Shown here: positions 24,918 through 34,296 of the stretch, piece by piece
How positions within the stretch are numbered: the first letter of the stretch is position 1
Layout: the number at the start of each line of letters is the position of its first letter
Assembly (NCBI RefSeq): GCF_014191775.1
Contig: NZ_JACHXA010000010.1
Location: forward strand, 62,001-126,000
Length of the DNA stretch: 64,000 nt
Source: Limibacillus halophilus
GTDB lineage: Bacteria > Pseudomonadota > Alphaproteobacteria > Kiloniellales > CECT-8803
Reading direction: 5' to 3'
Position numbers and translations under genes: made by a program
Notes under the pieces: generated by a model
Database searches by the model: none
Told to the model about the DNA's origin: nothing
The model's input: the letters and a program-made list of their open reading frames with translations, nothing else

Positions 24918-26147
24918 TCAGCCTTTAAACTCCAAACGCTCCACGACGACATCCTTGCCGTCCTGAACCTCGGTAAGCTGGAAGTCCCTACCCAGCACCA
25001 TGCCCTCGTTGTCGAACTCGACCGACGAGCTGGCACCGGAATAGTTAATCTCTTCACCGGCGCGAATGGCCTCCAAGCCTTCCAGAACGCTGAAGACTTC
25101 CTTCTTGCCGGGCCCGGTCGTTACCTCCCAGATTGCCTTGGCGACCTTTGCCGTATCCGTGGAACCGGCCTTTTCGACGGCCAACAGCAACGATGACATC
25201 TGGTCGCGCCCGGCGGTGCCGAATGGGTGTTGCACTTCGCCGGTATCTTCCAGGCCCGCTTCCTGAAGGTACATCGCATAGGCCTTGCTGCCGATAGGGG
25301 GAACCGGCACACCATGCAACAGGCCGTTGGCGGCCTCGCCCACGGCCTCCTTGAACTTGTCGCCCGTCGCAATCGACACGGAGATCACCTGACCCTCGTA
25401 CCCGGAACGGAAGATTTCCTTATAGACCGCCGTAAAGTCGGTGACGTAGGCAGGGATGAAGACGGCTTCCGGATCGCCGGCGATCAATTGCTCCACCTCC
25501 GTACGGTAAGACGATTGCCCACCGTTGTAGAAGAAAGGCTCGTTGATTACCTGGGCGCCCTTCGCCTTTACCTTGGCGGCGAAGGCATCGATCATCGACC
25601 CGGTGAAGTCGTTGTTCAGCGCCATTAGGGAAAAGGTCTTGAAGCCGCGCCGCAGCGCCAGGTCGGCAATGGCATCGCCCCAGACCGGCGAAAGCGCCTG
25701 GAAATTGAACACCAGACCCTTCTCGTCCTTGGCCGGAATGTCTGCCGAGGACGACGTGCACATCTGAATTACACCAGCTTCCTGGCACTTCGGCATGATG
25801 CCCAGTGTCACCGAAGACGACCACGTTCCCAGAATTCCGATAACCTGGTTGACGTTGATCAGCTTGTCGGCCGCCCGGACCGCGGTTTCAGGGTTCGTCT
25901 CCGAATTCTCCTGGGTCAGCTGCACCTCGCGCCCCAAGACCCCGCCCGCTGCATTCACCTCTTCAACCACCCGGCGGTGCGCCGCCGCGATATTAGGGCC
26001 GAAGGGGCCGCCGCCACCGGTATTGGGTGTCAGGCTTCCGACATTTATTGGGTCCGCGCCAAGGACCAACTTTGGCGCAATTGCCGTTGCGGCAAAGGCC
26101 GCCGCCGTTCCTTGAAGCGCCCTGCGGCGCGTGATCAGCTTGTTCAT
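24918..26147 (-). CDS. LIV-type ABC transporter substrate-binding protein with Tat signal
   Basis: Periplasmic binding protein of the leucine/amide/urea group (type I fold), 409 residues. The N-terminus has a twin-arginine-like signal (TRRRALQGTAAAFAATAIA, cleavage near LGA). Segments INVGSLTPNTGGGGPFGP, AVRAADKLINVNQVIGILG and ALNNDFTGSMIDAF are characteristic. It is placed after livM with a 114-base AT-rich gap, which may hold its own promoter or a processing site to raise its level over the membrane components. Substrate unknown. Confidence 0.92.
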   Translation of the reverse strand: MNKLITRRRALQGTAAAFAATAIAPKLVLGADPINVGSLTPNTGGGGPFGPNIAAAHRRVVEEVNAAGGVLGREVQLTQENSETNPETAVRAADKLINVNQVIGILGTWSSSVTLGIMPKCQEAGVIQMCTSSSADIPAKDEKGLVFNFQALSPVWGDAIADLALRRGFKTFSLMALNNDFTGSMIDAFAAKVKAKGAQVINEPFFYNGGQSSYRTEVEQLIAGDPEAVFIPAYVTDFTAVYKEIFRSGYEGQVISVSIATGDKFKEAVGEAANGLLHGVPVPPIGSKAYAMYLQEAGLEDTGEVQHPFGTAGRDQMSSLLLAVEKAGSTDTAKVAKAIWEVTTGPGKKEVFSVLEGLEAIRAGEEINYSGASSSVEFDNEGMVLGRDFQLTEVQDGKDVVVERLEFKG

Positions 26148-26261
26148 TTTCGTTCTCCTCTGTCCCCATTTCCTGGCGGGTAGCCCACCGGTTTCCTCGT
26201 TCTCGTGTCGCTAGGATTTTCACACTATGTCATGTTTATTTTTTTGTTAATTACAGTTTTT

Positions 26262-27161
26262 TCAAGGGTTATATCGAAATTTCTCCTCTGGCATGAGACC
26301 GCGGGGGCGCAAGCGGAGTACGACAATCAACAGAACGCCGATCAGAATGATTCGCAGCGCTGATAGCTTCTCCGCGTCCAACCAGATCATGAAATCGCCG
26401 AGAAATCGCGTGCCCTCAAGCAGGGCCATGACCACGCCCGCGCCGATCAGCAGCCCCTTGTTGTTACCGGCCCCACCAACGATCACCGACATCCATATGA
26501 AAATAGCGACCATGGGCATGAATACATCCGGGCTGATGTTCTGGACGTAGTGGGCATAAAGCGCCCCGCCCAGCCCCATAAAGGCGCCACCCAGGGCGAA
26601 TACCTGGATCCGGTATCGCAGCACTACCTTTCCCAAGACCCCGGCAACCACATCATCCTCGCGAATGGCGCGCAGGACCCGTCCATAAGGGCTGCGGCGG
26701 ATGCGTTCGCTAATCAGGAATATGATCAGTACGGTGACGGCAACCAGAGCGAGGTAGAAATAAGCGTATTGGTCACGATCAAGCATTCCGCCCAACGGGC
26801 GGGCATCGATACGCAGGCCGCGCGGTCCCTCCGTCAGCCAATCCTCGTTGAGAACGAACAAGCGGACGATCTCGCCAAACCCCAGCGTTACAATCGCCAG
26901 GAAATCCTCGCGCAGTCGGATCGACAACAGCGCGACGGCCGCGCCCCAGATCAAGCCCATGACGGGCGCTGCAAGCATGGCCCATTCAACCGGCCACCCT
27001 GCCTTCACGCTAAGAAGCCCGCTGGTGTAAGCGCCGATGGCGTAGAATCCGGCGACACCGAAATTCACCATGCCGGTCATGCCCCACTGCAGGTTCAGAG
27101 CAAGGGCCATGATCATAAAGAAACCGACATAGGTGGCGATGGAAACGAAGTAGAAGGTCAT
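26262..27161 (-). CDS. livM: LIV-type ABC transporter permease LivM
   Basis: Inner-membrane permease of about 299 residues. LALNLQWGMTGMVNFGVAGFYAIGAYTSGLL is the hallmark N-terminal stretch; the EAA-like loop is RRSPYGRVLRAIREDDVVAGVLGK; the end LRLRPRGLMPEE is typical. The ATG at 27161 was chosen over the 27257 start because it matches the family N-terminus and the earlier codons overlap livH. Confidence 0.93.
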   Translation of the reverse strand: MTFYFVSIATYVGFFMIMALALNLQWGMTGMVNFGVAGFYAIGAYTSGLLSVKAGWPVEWAMLAAPVMGLIWGAAVALLSIRLREDFLAIVTLGFGEIVRLFVLNEDWLTEGPRGLRIDARPLGGMLDRDQYAYFYLALVAVTVLIIFLISERIRRSPYGRVLRAIREDDVVAGVLGKVVLRYRIQVFALGGAFMGLGGALYAHYVQNISPDVFMPMVAIFIWMSVIVGGAGNNKGLLIGAGVVMALLEGTRFLGDFMIWLDAEKLSALRIILIGVLLIVVLRLRPRGLMPEEKFRYNP

Positions 27162-27177
27162 GACGGCTGCCTCTCCC

Positions 27178-28038
27178 TCATTTCTTGATCTGCGCCTCGC
27201 CGAACAGCCCCTGAGGCCGCAACAGCAAGAGCAATGCAATGATGATAAAACCGACACCGACCTTGTAGGTACTGGGCAGAACCAGAACGGTCAGTTCTTC
27301 GGCAATTCCTACCAACAACGCTCCCAGCATCGCGCCGTAGGCAGAGCCGATGCCGCCGAGGATCGCTGCCGCAAAGATCGGAATTGTAAGGTTCCAGCCC
27401 AATAGAGGCTCGATCACCAGATCGAGTCCCCCCAGAGTGCCGGTCAACCCGAAAAGCGCGCCGCAATACAGCCAGGTGAAAGCGATGACGCGGCCGGTGT
27501 TGATGCCGCGCACCTGCGCGAGCATGAAGTTATCGGATGTCGCCCGCATGGCTTTGCCTATACGCGTGTAGCGAAGGATTGCGTGGGTCAGACTAGCTAC
27601 AGCCAAAGCCAGACCGATGATCCAAACCTGTTCGACGGTGATGCGCATCCCCGCGAATTTCATCGGACGCGTAAGCGGCAGGTCGAATCCGCGCACATCC
27701 GCACCCCAGAATAACCGCACGCCCTGTTCCAGAATTAATGTCAGCGCAATGGAGACGATCAACAGGGTAATCGGCGAATGCTCGCGCATCGGCTTGAACA
27801 CGATCTCATCGCTCAACCACACCAATGCTCCGGTCACCGCCATACCCAGCAAAGTCGCCAGCACGAGCGGTAAGCCCAGTGTCACATTGAAGGCGAAAAC
27901 CGCGAACGCGCCGACGGTGATATATCCGCCGATCGCGAAGTTTGGAAACCGCAAGATGCCAAAAAGCATGCTGAAGGCCACCGCCGGCGGACCTATCAAT
28001 GCGGCATTCACCAACGCGTTGATCAAAACCTGCCCCAT
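27178..28038 (-). CDS. livH: LIV-type ABC transporter permease LivH
   Basis: Inner-membrane permease of 286 residues with eight or so helices. AFSMLFGILRFPNFAIGGY and the loop RYTRIGKAMRATSDNFMLAQVRGIN are family marks; the C-terminus LLLLRPQGLFGE is standard. The ATG at 28038 matches the usual N-terminus (MGQVLINALVNAALIGP). Gaps to its neighbours are 13 and 16 bases, so it is operonic. Confidence 0.93.
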   Translation of the reverse strand: MGQVLINALVNAALIGPPAVAFSMLFGILRFPNFAIGGYITVGAFAVFAFNVTLGLPLVLATLLGMAVTGALVWLSDEIVFKPMREHSPITLLIVSIALTLILEQGVRLFWGADVRGFDLPLTRPMKFAGMRITVEQVWIIGLALAVASLTHAILRYTRIGKAMRATSDNFMLAQVRGINTGRVIAFTWLYCGALFGLTGTLGGLDLVIEPLLGWNLTIPIFAAAILGGIGSAYGAMLGALLVGIAEELTVLVLPSTYKVGVGFIIIALLLLLRPQGLFGEAQIKK

Positions 28039-28051
28039 CGGCCCGCCCCCT

Positions 28052-28768
28052 CTATTGCCGGGTGCCGAGGTAGAGTTCTCCCACCTCGGCATTGTCCAGC
28101 AACTCGCTTGCCGGAAGGTTCAGCTTGATTTCGCCGGCGGCCATGACGATGCCGCGATCGGCAATACCAAGACCCTGGATTGCATTTTGTTCGACCATCA
28201 GCACACCTACGCCGGTCTCGTTGACACGCCGGACCGTTTCAAACATCTGGCCAACCATCTTCGGACTGAGCCCCGCGGAAGGCTCATCCAGAAGCAAGAG
28301 TCTTGGCGCGACCATCATAGCCATGCCGAAGGCCGCCATTTGCCGCTGTCCGCCGGAGAGATTGCCCGCACGTACGGCAGATCGCTCCTGCAACACCGGG
28401 AATAGCTCAAAGACGTGCTCCATTCGTTCGTGACGCGTATCCGTCGCAGTCCATGCACCCATCTCCAGGTTTTCTTGCACTGTGAGGGTACGAAAGACGT
28501 TAGCCTCCTGCGGCACATAAGCGACGCCGTGCGCGGCCATTCTGTTCGCAACCATCCCCGTCAGATCATCACCATCGACGCGTACACTTCCGATGCGAGG
28601 ACGTACAACACCTGCCAGCGTCTTAATCAGCGTCGATTTCCCCGCGCCATTCGGCCCGATAATTGTTGTGATGCTCCCGGCCGATAGCTCGAAAGTGACA
28701 TCCTTGATGATGTCGCCTTTTCCATAGCCGGCGCAGAGCCCCTCTACCGCCAACAGAGGCCCGGTCAT
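28052..28768 (-). CDS. livF: LIV-type ABC transporter ATP-binding protein LivF
   Basis: Cytoplasmic ATPase of 238 residues. Walker A IGPNGAGKSTLIKTLAG, signature LSGGQRQMAAFGMAMM, Walker B LLLLDEPSAGLSPK, and the switch histidine replaced by glutamine-like context in MVEQNAI as usual for LivF. Its ATG overlaps the livG stop by 4 bases (ATGA). Confidence 0.94.
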   Translation of the reverse strand: MTGPLLAVEGLCAGYGKGDIIKDVTFELSAGSITTIIGPNGAGKSTLIKTLAGVVRPRIGSVRVDGDDLTGMVANRMAAHGVAYVPQEANVFRTLTVQENLEMGAWTATDTRHERMEHVFELFPVLQERSAVRAGNLSGGQRQMAAFGMAMMVAPRLLLLDEPSAGLSPKMVGQMFETVRRVNETGVGVLMVEQNAIQGLGIADRGIVMAAGEIKLNLPASELLDNAEVGELYLGTRQ

Positions 28769-29571
28769 GCCACTCCCCCAAGATAAGCTTCGATCACCGT
28801 TGGATCTCGGCGCACCAGGTCAAAGGGGCCCTCGGTCAGCTTGCGCCCTTCGGTCATGACGATGACCGGGTCGCATAGGCGGGCGATGATATCCATGTCA
28901 TGTTCGACGATCAGGAAAGTCCGGCCCTGGTCCCGGTTAAGGGTGATGATGATCTCCTCCAGGGTTTTCATCAGTGCCGGGTTTACTCCCGCTCCGGGTT
29001 CGTCCAGCAGGATCAGCTCGCAATCCAGCATCAAGGCCCGCGCAAGTTCCAAGAGCTTCTTCTGACCACCCGAGAGGTTCTCCGCATACTCGTCGCGGAG
29101 GTCCGCAAGGCGCGCAAACTCAAGAACCTCACACGCCTTTGCATAAAGCGCCCTTTCCTCCCGCGCCACTGCACCCGGTTGCAGAAAAATGGGGAGCAAA
29201 CGCTCGCCGAGCTGCGCGAGGGGCGCCAGCATTAGATTTTCCAGGCAGGTTAAACGGCCGAGTTCCCGGCTCAGCTGGAAGGTGCGAACGACTCCCAAGG
29301 GCGCTAAACGATGCGATGGCCATCCGGTGATGTTCCGCCCGAACGCATGGACCTCGCCGGAATCCGGCGGGATTACGCCCGACATGCAGTTGAACAGCGT
29401 TGACTTGCCAGCCCCATTGGGGCCGATCAAACCCGTCACTGTGCCGCGTCGCACCTCTAAATCCATACCGGAAAGCGCTTGCACGCCACCAAAGGCTTTC
29501 TGCAGGCCGCTGACCGAAAGAATTGCGTCGCCACCTGCGTTTTGCAGTGCAGCCCCATCTGCCCCAAACAA
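28765..29571 (-). CDS. livG: LIV-type ABC transporter ATP-binding protein LivG
   Basis: First gene of the transporter operon, 268 residues. Walker A GPNGAGKSTLFNCMSG, signature ENLSGGQKKLLELARALM, Walker B LILLDEPGAGVNPA, switch VEHDMDII. The frame begins at a TTG (29571) preceded by GGAGAGGATC; no in-frame ATG precedes the first strand, so TTG is the best start although slightly long-spaced. Confidence 0.92.
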   Translation of the reverse strand: MFGADGAALQNAGGDAILSVSGLQKAFGGVQALSGMDLEVRRGTVTGLIGPNGAGKSTLFNCMSGVIPPDSGEVHAFGRNITGWPSHRLAPLGVVRTFQLSRELGRLTCLENLMLAPLAQLGERLLPIFLQPGAVAREERALYAKACEVLEFARLADLRDEYAENLSGGQKKLLELARALMLDCELILLDEPGAGVNPALMKTLEEIIITLNRDQGRTFLIVEHDMDIIARLCDPVIVMTEGRKLTEGPFDLVRRDPTVIEAYLGGVA

Positions 29572-29797
29572 GTGTTTTTGATCCTCTCCGCTTTTGTAGC
29601 TCTAGTTAGATAACCACTGTAACCACGGACCCGTCCACCGCGCCACACGATCTTGTGAAATACGTGATCTGGAGATCTATTTTCCGTTTATCCCCCCAAT
29701 TCCCATCATCCACAGGCAGAACGACTCGCAGCTTTTGTATTAAAATGCAGAATAATTTACACATACCTCCGAACCAGGAAGGCCGGGCGGCTAATTG

Positions 29798-32035
29798 ATG
29801 ACCGATGAACCAGCGCAACATGATGATCTTTCAGCACGATTGCTGGATTGGTTGCAGGCGGGCGAGAAGCAGCCTGGCGGAAAGCTGCCGCTGTACGACG
29901 CAAACGGGGAGCGCATTCCCAAGGCGTTGATTCAGGTTTCTCTTGAGTATGGATTGGTAGAGCCCTGGACGCCCGGTGTTGCGGCTTTGGGTATCTGTAA
30001 GCTGACCCCCCTTGGCCGTAGATTTTTGAGCGCACCGATCCCGCAAGGCACCCCCTTACCGGACGCCTCGGACACGCAGCTTGAACCATCCCAAAGCATT
30101 TCATCCAAGACGGAACCCGGTTCTTCATTGGATGAACCGGACTTGGTCGATTGGGTCCGCGACGATCCGGCCGAAGAGCAGTGGACTTCGGCAAACTGGG
30201 TGCCGGAATCCTGGAATGAGCCGCCCGCCGGGCAGGCATCACCGGCCGAACACGATTTTGACATCACGGAAACCGGCGATATTTTTGCGCCGGAGCCGCA
30301 GGCCCACGCCGATGAATCGGCCTCTGCCCGGCATAACACCATTTTCAACGTTGATGAGGATTTTCGTCCCGACAGCCGCCACCCCGATGGCCCGCGTTCT
30401 GACATGTTAAGCAGCCAGGATTCCGACGATCCGGATTCCGAAGTTTGGGACGACGAAGATTCGGATTTGGACGCATGGGATATAGCGCTACGCGGTCACA
30501 CGGATACGCTTGACGGGCCGCCTGAACTGGCGTCGAGCGAACCTGATGACCGGCGCCGGGACGATCTGGACGAACGCGACCGCTTGCCGCCGATCGATGC
30601 GCCGACCGCACGCTTTAGCCCCAGACCAACGGCCGCGGGAACCATTGGTTCCGGCAGATTCAGACCCGGTGGCGCAGACGGCCGGCCGCTTCCCGCAGAC
30701 GGCATGGTCCTGAAGAACAAGCGCTTCGATGACACCCTGCCCGATGCCCTTCTTGATTTGCGTACGCAGCCTGATGGACGCGAGTCGATAACCAGTCGGC
30801 GCACTTTGCGGCTTTTAGTCCTTTCCGCAGTGGTAACAGCGATTTCGGTTGTTCTGATTTTCCTGTTTCTCCTGAATCTCAACCGCGACGGTCCGCAAAT
30901 TGCCATTCTGGCACCGGAAAATCTCTCTCCCGTGGAGCCCGTTGCTGAGACCTCCACTGAACTGCCTACCAGCCTCCCAGGCGAGGACGCTCAGAGCGAC
31001 GATAACCTGACCGCGACTACGCCATTTATCACAGCGCCGTCCCCCCAGCATCCGGCGGTGACAGAAACTCCGGAAACAGAGACAGCGGAACCGTCCCCGA
31101 CCGTTGAAATCCCGGAAAACACGACGAGCAAAAAAGGATTTGCAGGTACGAAAAACTCCCGTTTTTCGGCCGAAACGCTAGTGATACCTTTCGACCCTGC
31201 TTCTCGCCAGATTATCGAGCGGATCGTTCCGCCTGCGGCCCCGACCGCGCCAATCCCAGCGGTTTCGTCGTCAACGAACAGCGATGGCACAACCGACTCC
31301 GCTCCCATCGACGTTCCGGAGACCGCCGCTTTGGAAGCCCCACAAGACCAAGTCCCGGAACCTCAGCAATCGACACCAACCACACAGCAAGCGCTTCCGG
31401 GCGCTGGCGAAAATGTTGAATCGGAAAGTACGTCGCCGGGGTTGGCTGGCTCCGAACCGACGGGCAGTAGTACGGCGCCTTCACGGATCAGTTCAGACTT
31501 TCTGCCGGATGCCGTTCCCTTGACCCGGCAATCCCCCGACGATGCCGCGCCGGAGGAAGCCTTCAGCCCGAACCCCGATCCCCATTTATCAGAGAGAAGC
31601 TCACTGCGCCTCGCCGACCCCAAAAGCGATTCGGGCGACCCATCACCCCAGACCTCCGCCGTACCAGGACCAGGGCCGGGGTCGTCGGTATCTCTACCGC
31701 TTGCAAAACCCGCGGCGCCCCAGACCTCCACAGCGACCTTCCAGACAGTATCGCTTCCGTTACCCGGGCGGCGATCCGGCCAATATAGGCTGCAACTCCT
31801 GGCGACCGGAGATCGCAACGATGCGGAGTTGCGCAAAGAGCAACTCATCTGGCGCTACAGCGATCTGTTCCAGGAGGCCCCTGTCTTTATCGAGGTGGTT
31901 CGTCGTACCGCCGCTCCAACCCTCTATCGTGTGAAGGTCGGCGCTTTCGACAGTCGTGATCGTGCACAAACGCTCTGTCTGGCACTCCGCGAGCGTGGTC
32001 AGGACTGCCTGTTGCTGACCACGCCCTCTCGTTGA
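29798..32035 (+). CDS. Single-span SPOR-domain protein with long disordered linkers
   Basis: 745 residues. Order: a compact N-terminal domain (about 5-80) with LSARLLDWLQAG and ALGICKLTPLGRRFLSA that could be a winged helix; an acidic, Asp/Ser/Pro-rich stretch to about 330; one membrane helix (about 337-358, LLVLSAVVTAISVVLIFLF); a Pro/Thr/Ser/Glu-rich periplasmic linker of about 300 residues; and a C-terminal SPOR domain (about 655-742, YRLQLLATGDRNDAELRKEQ, LYRVKVGAFDSRDRA). SPOR domains bind denuded peptidoglycan at division sites, so a cell-envelope or division role is likely. I prefer the ATG at 29798 over the TTG at 29795. Not an FtsN or DamX in a recognisable sense. Confidence 0.85.
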   Translation: MTDEPAQHDDLSARLLDWLQAGEKQPGGKLPLYDANGERIPKALIQVSLEYGLVEPWTPGVAALGICKLTPLGRRFLSAPIPQGTPLPDASDTQLEPSQSISSKTEPGSSLDEPDLVDWVRDDPAEEQWTSANWVPESWNEPPAGQASPAEHDFDITETGDIFAPEPQAHADESASARHNTIFNVDEDFRPDSRHPDGPRSDMLSSQDSDDPDSEVWDDEDSDLDAWDIALRGHTDTLDGPPELASSEPDDRRRDDLDERDRLPPIDAPTARFSPRPTAAGTIGSGRFRPGGADGRPLPADGMVLKNKRFDDTLPDALLDLRTQPDGRESITSRRTLRLLVLSAVVTAISVVLIFLFLLNLNRDGPQIAILAPENLSPVEPVAETSTELPTSLPGEDAQSDDNLTATTPFITAPSPQHPAVTETPETETAEPSPTVEIPENTTSKKGFAGTKNSRFSAETLVIPFDPASRQIIERIVPPAAPTAPIPAVSSSTNSDGTTDSAPIDVPETAALEAPQDQVPEPQQSTPTTQQALPGAGENVESESTSPGLAGSEPTGSSTAPSRISSDFLPDAVPLTRQSPDDAAPEEAFSPNPDPHLSERSSLRLADPKSDSGDPSPQTSAVPGPGPGSSVSLPLAKPAAPQTSTATFQTVSLPLPGRRSGQYRLQLLATGDRNDAELRKEQLIWRYSDLFQEAPVFIEVVRRTAAPTLYRVKVGAFDSRDRAQTLCLALRERGQDCLLLTTPSR

Positions 32036-32048
32036 AACGCCGAGTAAC

Positions 32049-32480
32049 TTAGGAAGCGCTGCAACGGCCGACGGCGACAAAGCTGTTTGGCGCGCCGTAT
32101 GTCGAAATGTTCTCTGAAAAGAGGTAACCCCAGGTGAAGGTCTTTTTCATACTATCGTATGCGACCATTTCAGCGCCCAAGGTGCAGACATAAAGCATTG
32201 GCTGCAGATCCTTGTAGGGTTTGGCGCAAACAAAGCTTTCCTGCTTGCCAAGCGTTTGAGAGCCGGGGCGCTTGGGATGGGTCATGACCATCTCCACCTC
32301 GGAAATAAACTCCATCGCAAAGCCATCGCCCTGAAACGGCAGAACTGAACTGGAGCCGTCCTTGAACTCGATACCGCCGGTGGTTTCCTCGTTGCACTGG
32401 AGGACTTGTCCCACCTGCGCATCCGCGGCCCCTAAAGGCAACAGGGCAGCCAGGCCCAGAACCGCAAAGAATAAACGCAT
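32049..32480 (-). CDS. Secreted protein of unknown function
   Basis: 143 residues with a clear signal peptide (MRLFFAVLGLAALLPLGAADA, cleavage near residue 20). The mature part has four cysteines (QCNEETTG, FVCAKPY, YVCTLG, GRCSAS), likely two disulfides, and ends in a beta-rich pattern. Convergent with the SPOR gene, 13 bases away. Not recognised. Confidence 0.72.
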   Translation of the reverse strand: MRLFFAVLGLAALLPLGAADAQVGQVLQCNEETTGGIEFKDGSSSVLPFQGDGFAMEFISEVEMVMTHPKRPGSQTLGKQESFVCAKPYKDLQPMLYVCTLGAEMVAYDSMKKTFTWGYLFSENISTYGAPNSFVAVGRCSAS

Positions 32481-32570
32481 GTCGCTTTCTCCCTGTTCTT
32501 ACGCATGTTGAAGCCGATGAGAAGTCGTGGCAATCGGCCCCCGATTGGGATGCCGGCAAGGATCCGGTGA

Positions 32571-32954
32571 TTACCGGTTCATCTGCCGCAACTCCTGGGT
32601 TATATCCTGCGCTTGGCGCAAACGGCTGAGCGATTCCGCCTGATCGAATGGATCTGCCCGACCGCTTGCAAAAGCTTTCTGATAAAGTCTGTAGCTTGCT
32701 TTCGCCTCGGCTTCCTGATCGCCACCGCTGCAACCCGCTGAAGCAAGGCTCAAGTAATCGTGCCCGGTTACACCGGCATACTGCCTTACCTGCGGCCAAA
32801 GGTAGCTGTCATAGCTGTTGCCAGCGACCCATCCGATCAGCGTCAAGCCCTCATCACGCCGATCACAAGGATGACCTTGCGCCGAGGCAAGATGAGCCGC
32901 GAGAAGCGGCAGCGCCAAGGCAACGCCGATCCAAAATTTTCTCAGTGGCCTCAT
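32571..32954 (-). CDS. Secreted protein of unknown function, rap/TPR-like tail
   Basis: About 127 residues. Signal peptide MRPLRKFWIGVALALPLLAAHLASA, then HPCDRRDEGL and a helical second half (AEAKASYRLYQKAFASG, DPFDQAESLSRLRQAQD) that could be one helical-hairpin repeat. The ATG at 32954 gives a proper signal peptide; an ATG four codons upstream is the longest frame. It is 90 bases upstream of the other secreted unknown and in the same direction, so the two may be co-transcribed. Confidence 0.65.
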   Translation of the reverse strand: MRPLRKFWIGVALALPLLAAHLASAQGHPCDRRDEGLTLIGWVAGNSYDSYLWPQVRQYAGVTGHDYLSLASAGCSGGDQEAEAKASYRLYQKAFASGRADPFDQAESLSRLRQAQDITQELRQMNR

Positions 32955-33040
32955 AGAATGCTCCACTCAATCCACAATATGCAATTGCAGACAGAATAAG
33001 ACGTAGCGACCCCTCTAAGCAACCAAAGCTGTCGCGCCGG

Positions 33041-33685
33041 TCAATTTTGTGTGGGCAAATAGCTGTCCGACCATTTCAACACGAGGTTGAACGACACAGA
33101 AATTCGCTGCTCACGAGACAGGTTCGGGTGTACGAAATGATGCAGGAAAGCGGGCCAAATCATGATCGTTCCGGCTTTTGGCTGGACCGTGAATTCGGCC
33201 TCGATCTGCGGATCGTTTCGGATTGCCGTCATGTTCGCTTGCGGTCTCGGATCATAGAATGAAATGGCACCGGGCCGGCGGTCCTTGCGCCCCGGCAGAT
33301 CTTCGTACTTCTCTGGGATCGCAACATAGTAGGTGCCGCTCAACCATGCATGCGGGTGATTGTGGAGATCGTGATAATCCCCGAAGCGGTTCACGTTTGC
33401 CCAACCCTGCATCGCCCAGTCCACTCGGTAGTCGATTCCCGCTTGGCGCAGATAGTCGATGGCGCTCTTGTTTATGCACTCGCGCAGCCAGCCAATCGCC
33501 GGGTGGTCGCGATCGAGGAAGTTCTCCGCCAAGTAATCCGTCGTCAGATCCTTGCGTGCGCTTTCCAGACTCTCGATTTCCGCAGCGAGCACCTTATTCG
33601 CCATCTCCGCTTGGGGAATTTCCCGACGCAAAAGCAAGGTAGGCCAAAGCTGGTAGAATCCGTTGGGGTCAGGTTTTTGTTTCAT
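33041..33685 (-). CDS. TIGR02466-type 2OG-Fe(II) oxygenase family protein
   Basis: 214 residues with a double-stranded beta-helix pattern. Candidate iron ligands are in YHDLHNHPHAWLSGTYYV and the later LHHFVHP, followed by an arginine for 2-oxoglutarate (QRISVSFNLV). This is the layout of the TIGR02466 putative 2OG-Fe(II) oxygenases, whose substrate is unknown. Convergent neighbours are absent; gloA starts divergently 149 bases away. Confidence 0.78.
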   Translation of the reverse strand: MKQKPDPNGFYQLWPTLLLRREIPQAEMANKVLAAEIESLESARKDLTTDYLAENFLDRDHPAIGWLRECINKSAIDYLRQAGIDYRVDWAMQGWANVNRFGDYHDLHNHPHAWLSGTYYVAIPEKYEDLPGRKDRRPGAISFYDPRPQANMTAIRNDPQIEAEFTVQPKAGTIMIWPAFLHHFVHPNLSREQRISVSFNLVLKWSDSYLPTQN

Positions 33686-33834
33686 GATATCGGGAGGCTA
33701 TCGCCTCCCGGCGCCGGATGCCAGCCCCCTTCCACCCAATTGCCGGATACCCGGTTGCCAAACTCAATAGCACTCGCCACTTTAGCTTGAAGCAACCGCC
33801 ATTCCGGCATCGACGAGAAGGAATTATCCAAACG

Positions 33835-34275
33835 ATGAGGTATCTGCACACCATGGTCCGCGTGACCGACCTCGAAAAGTCGCTCGACTTTTATTGCACT
33901 AAACTCGGCATGACCGAAGTTCGGCGCTACGACAACGACAAGGGACGTTTCACGCTGGTGTTCCTTGCCGCTTCCCACGATAAGGAAAATGCAAAAGCCC
34001 ATTCCGCCCCGGTCGTGGAACTGACCTACAACTGGGACCCCGAGGCTTACGACGGCGGCCGCAACTTCGGCCACTTGGCCTACGAGATCGATGATATCTA
34101 TGCCACCTGCCAGAAACTGATGGATAGCGGCGTTACCATCAATCGCCCGCCCCGCGACGGTCGCATGGCTTTCATTCGCTCACCTGATGGCATCTCCATT
34201 GAACTGTTGCAGGCCGGTGAAGCGCTGGAACTGCGCGAACCCTGGACTTCAATGCCCAACACCGGCACGTGGTAA
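33835..34275 (+). CDS. gloA: Lactoylglutathione lyase (glyoxalase I)
   Basis: Detoxifies methylglyoxal as its glutathione hemithioacetal. 146 residues. The four metal ligands of the nickel-type enzyme are present: H5 (YLHTMVRV), E62 (PVVELTYN), H80 (NFGHLAYE) and E123 (GISIELLQ). The ATG at 33835 matches the family N-terminus and follows GAGAAGGA; the longer frame from 33718 is unsupported. It ends 21 bases from the convergent MFS gene. Confidence 0.94.
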   Translation: MRYLHTMVRVTDLEKSLDFYCTKLGMTEVRRYDNDKGRFTLVFLAASHDKENAKAHSAPVVELTYNWDPEAYDGGRNFGHLAYEIDDIYATCQKLMDSGVTINRPPRDGRMAFIRSPDGISIELLQAGEALELREPWTSMPNTGTW

Positions 34276-34296
34276 ACAGCAACAAATGCGGTGCAT

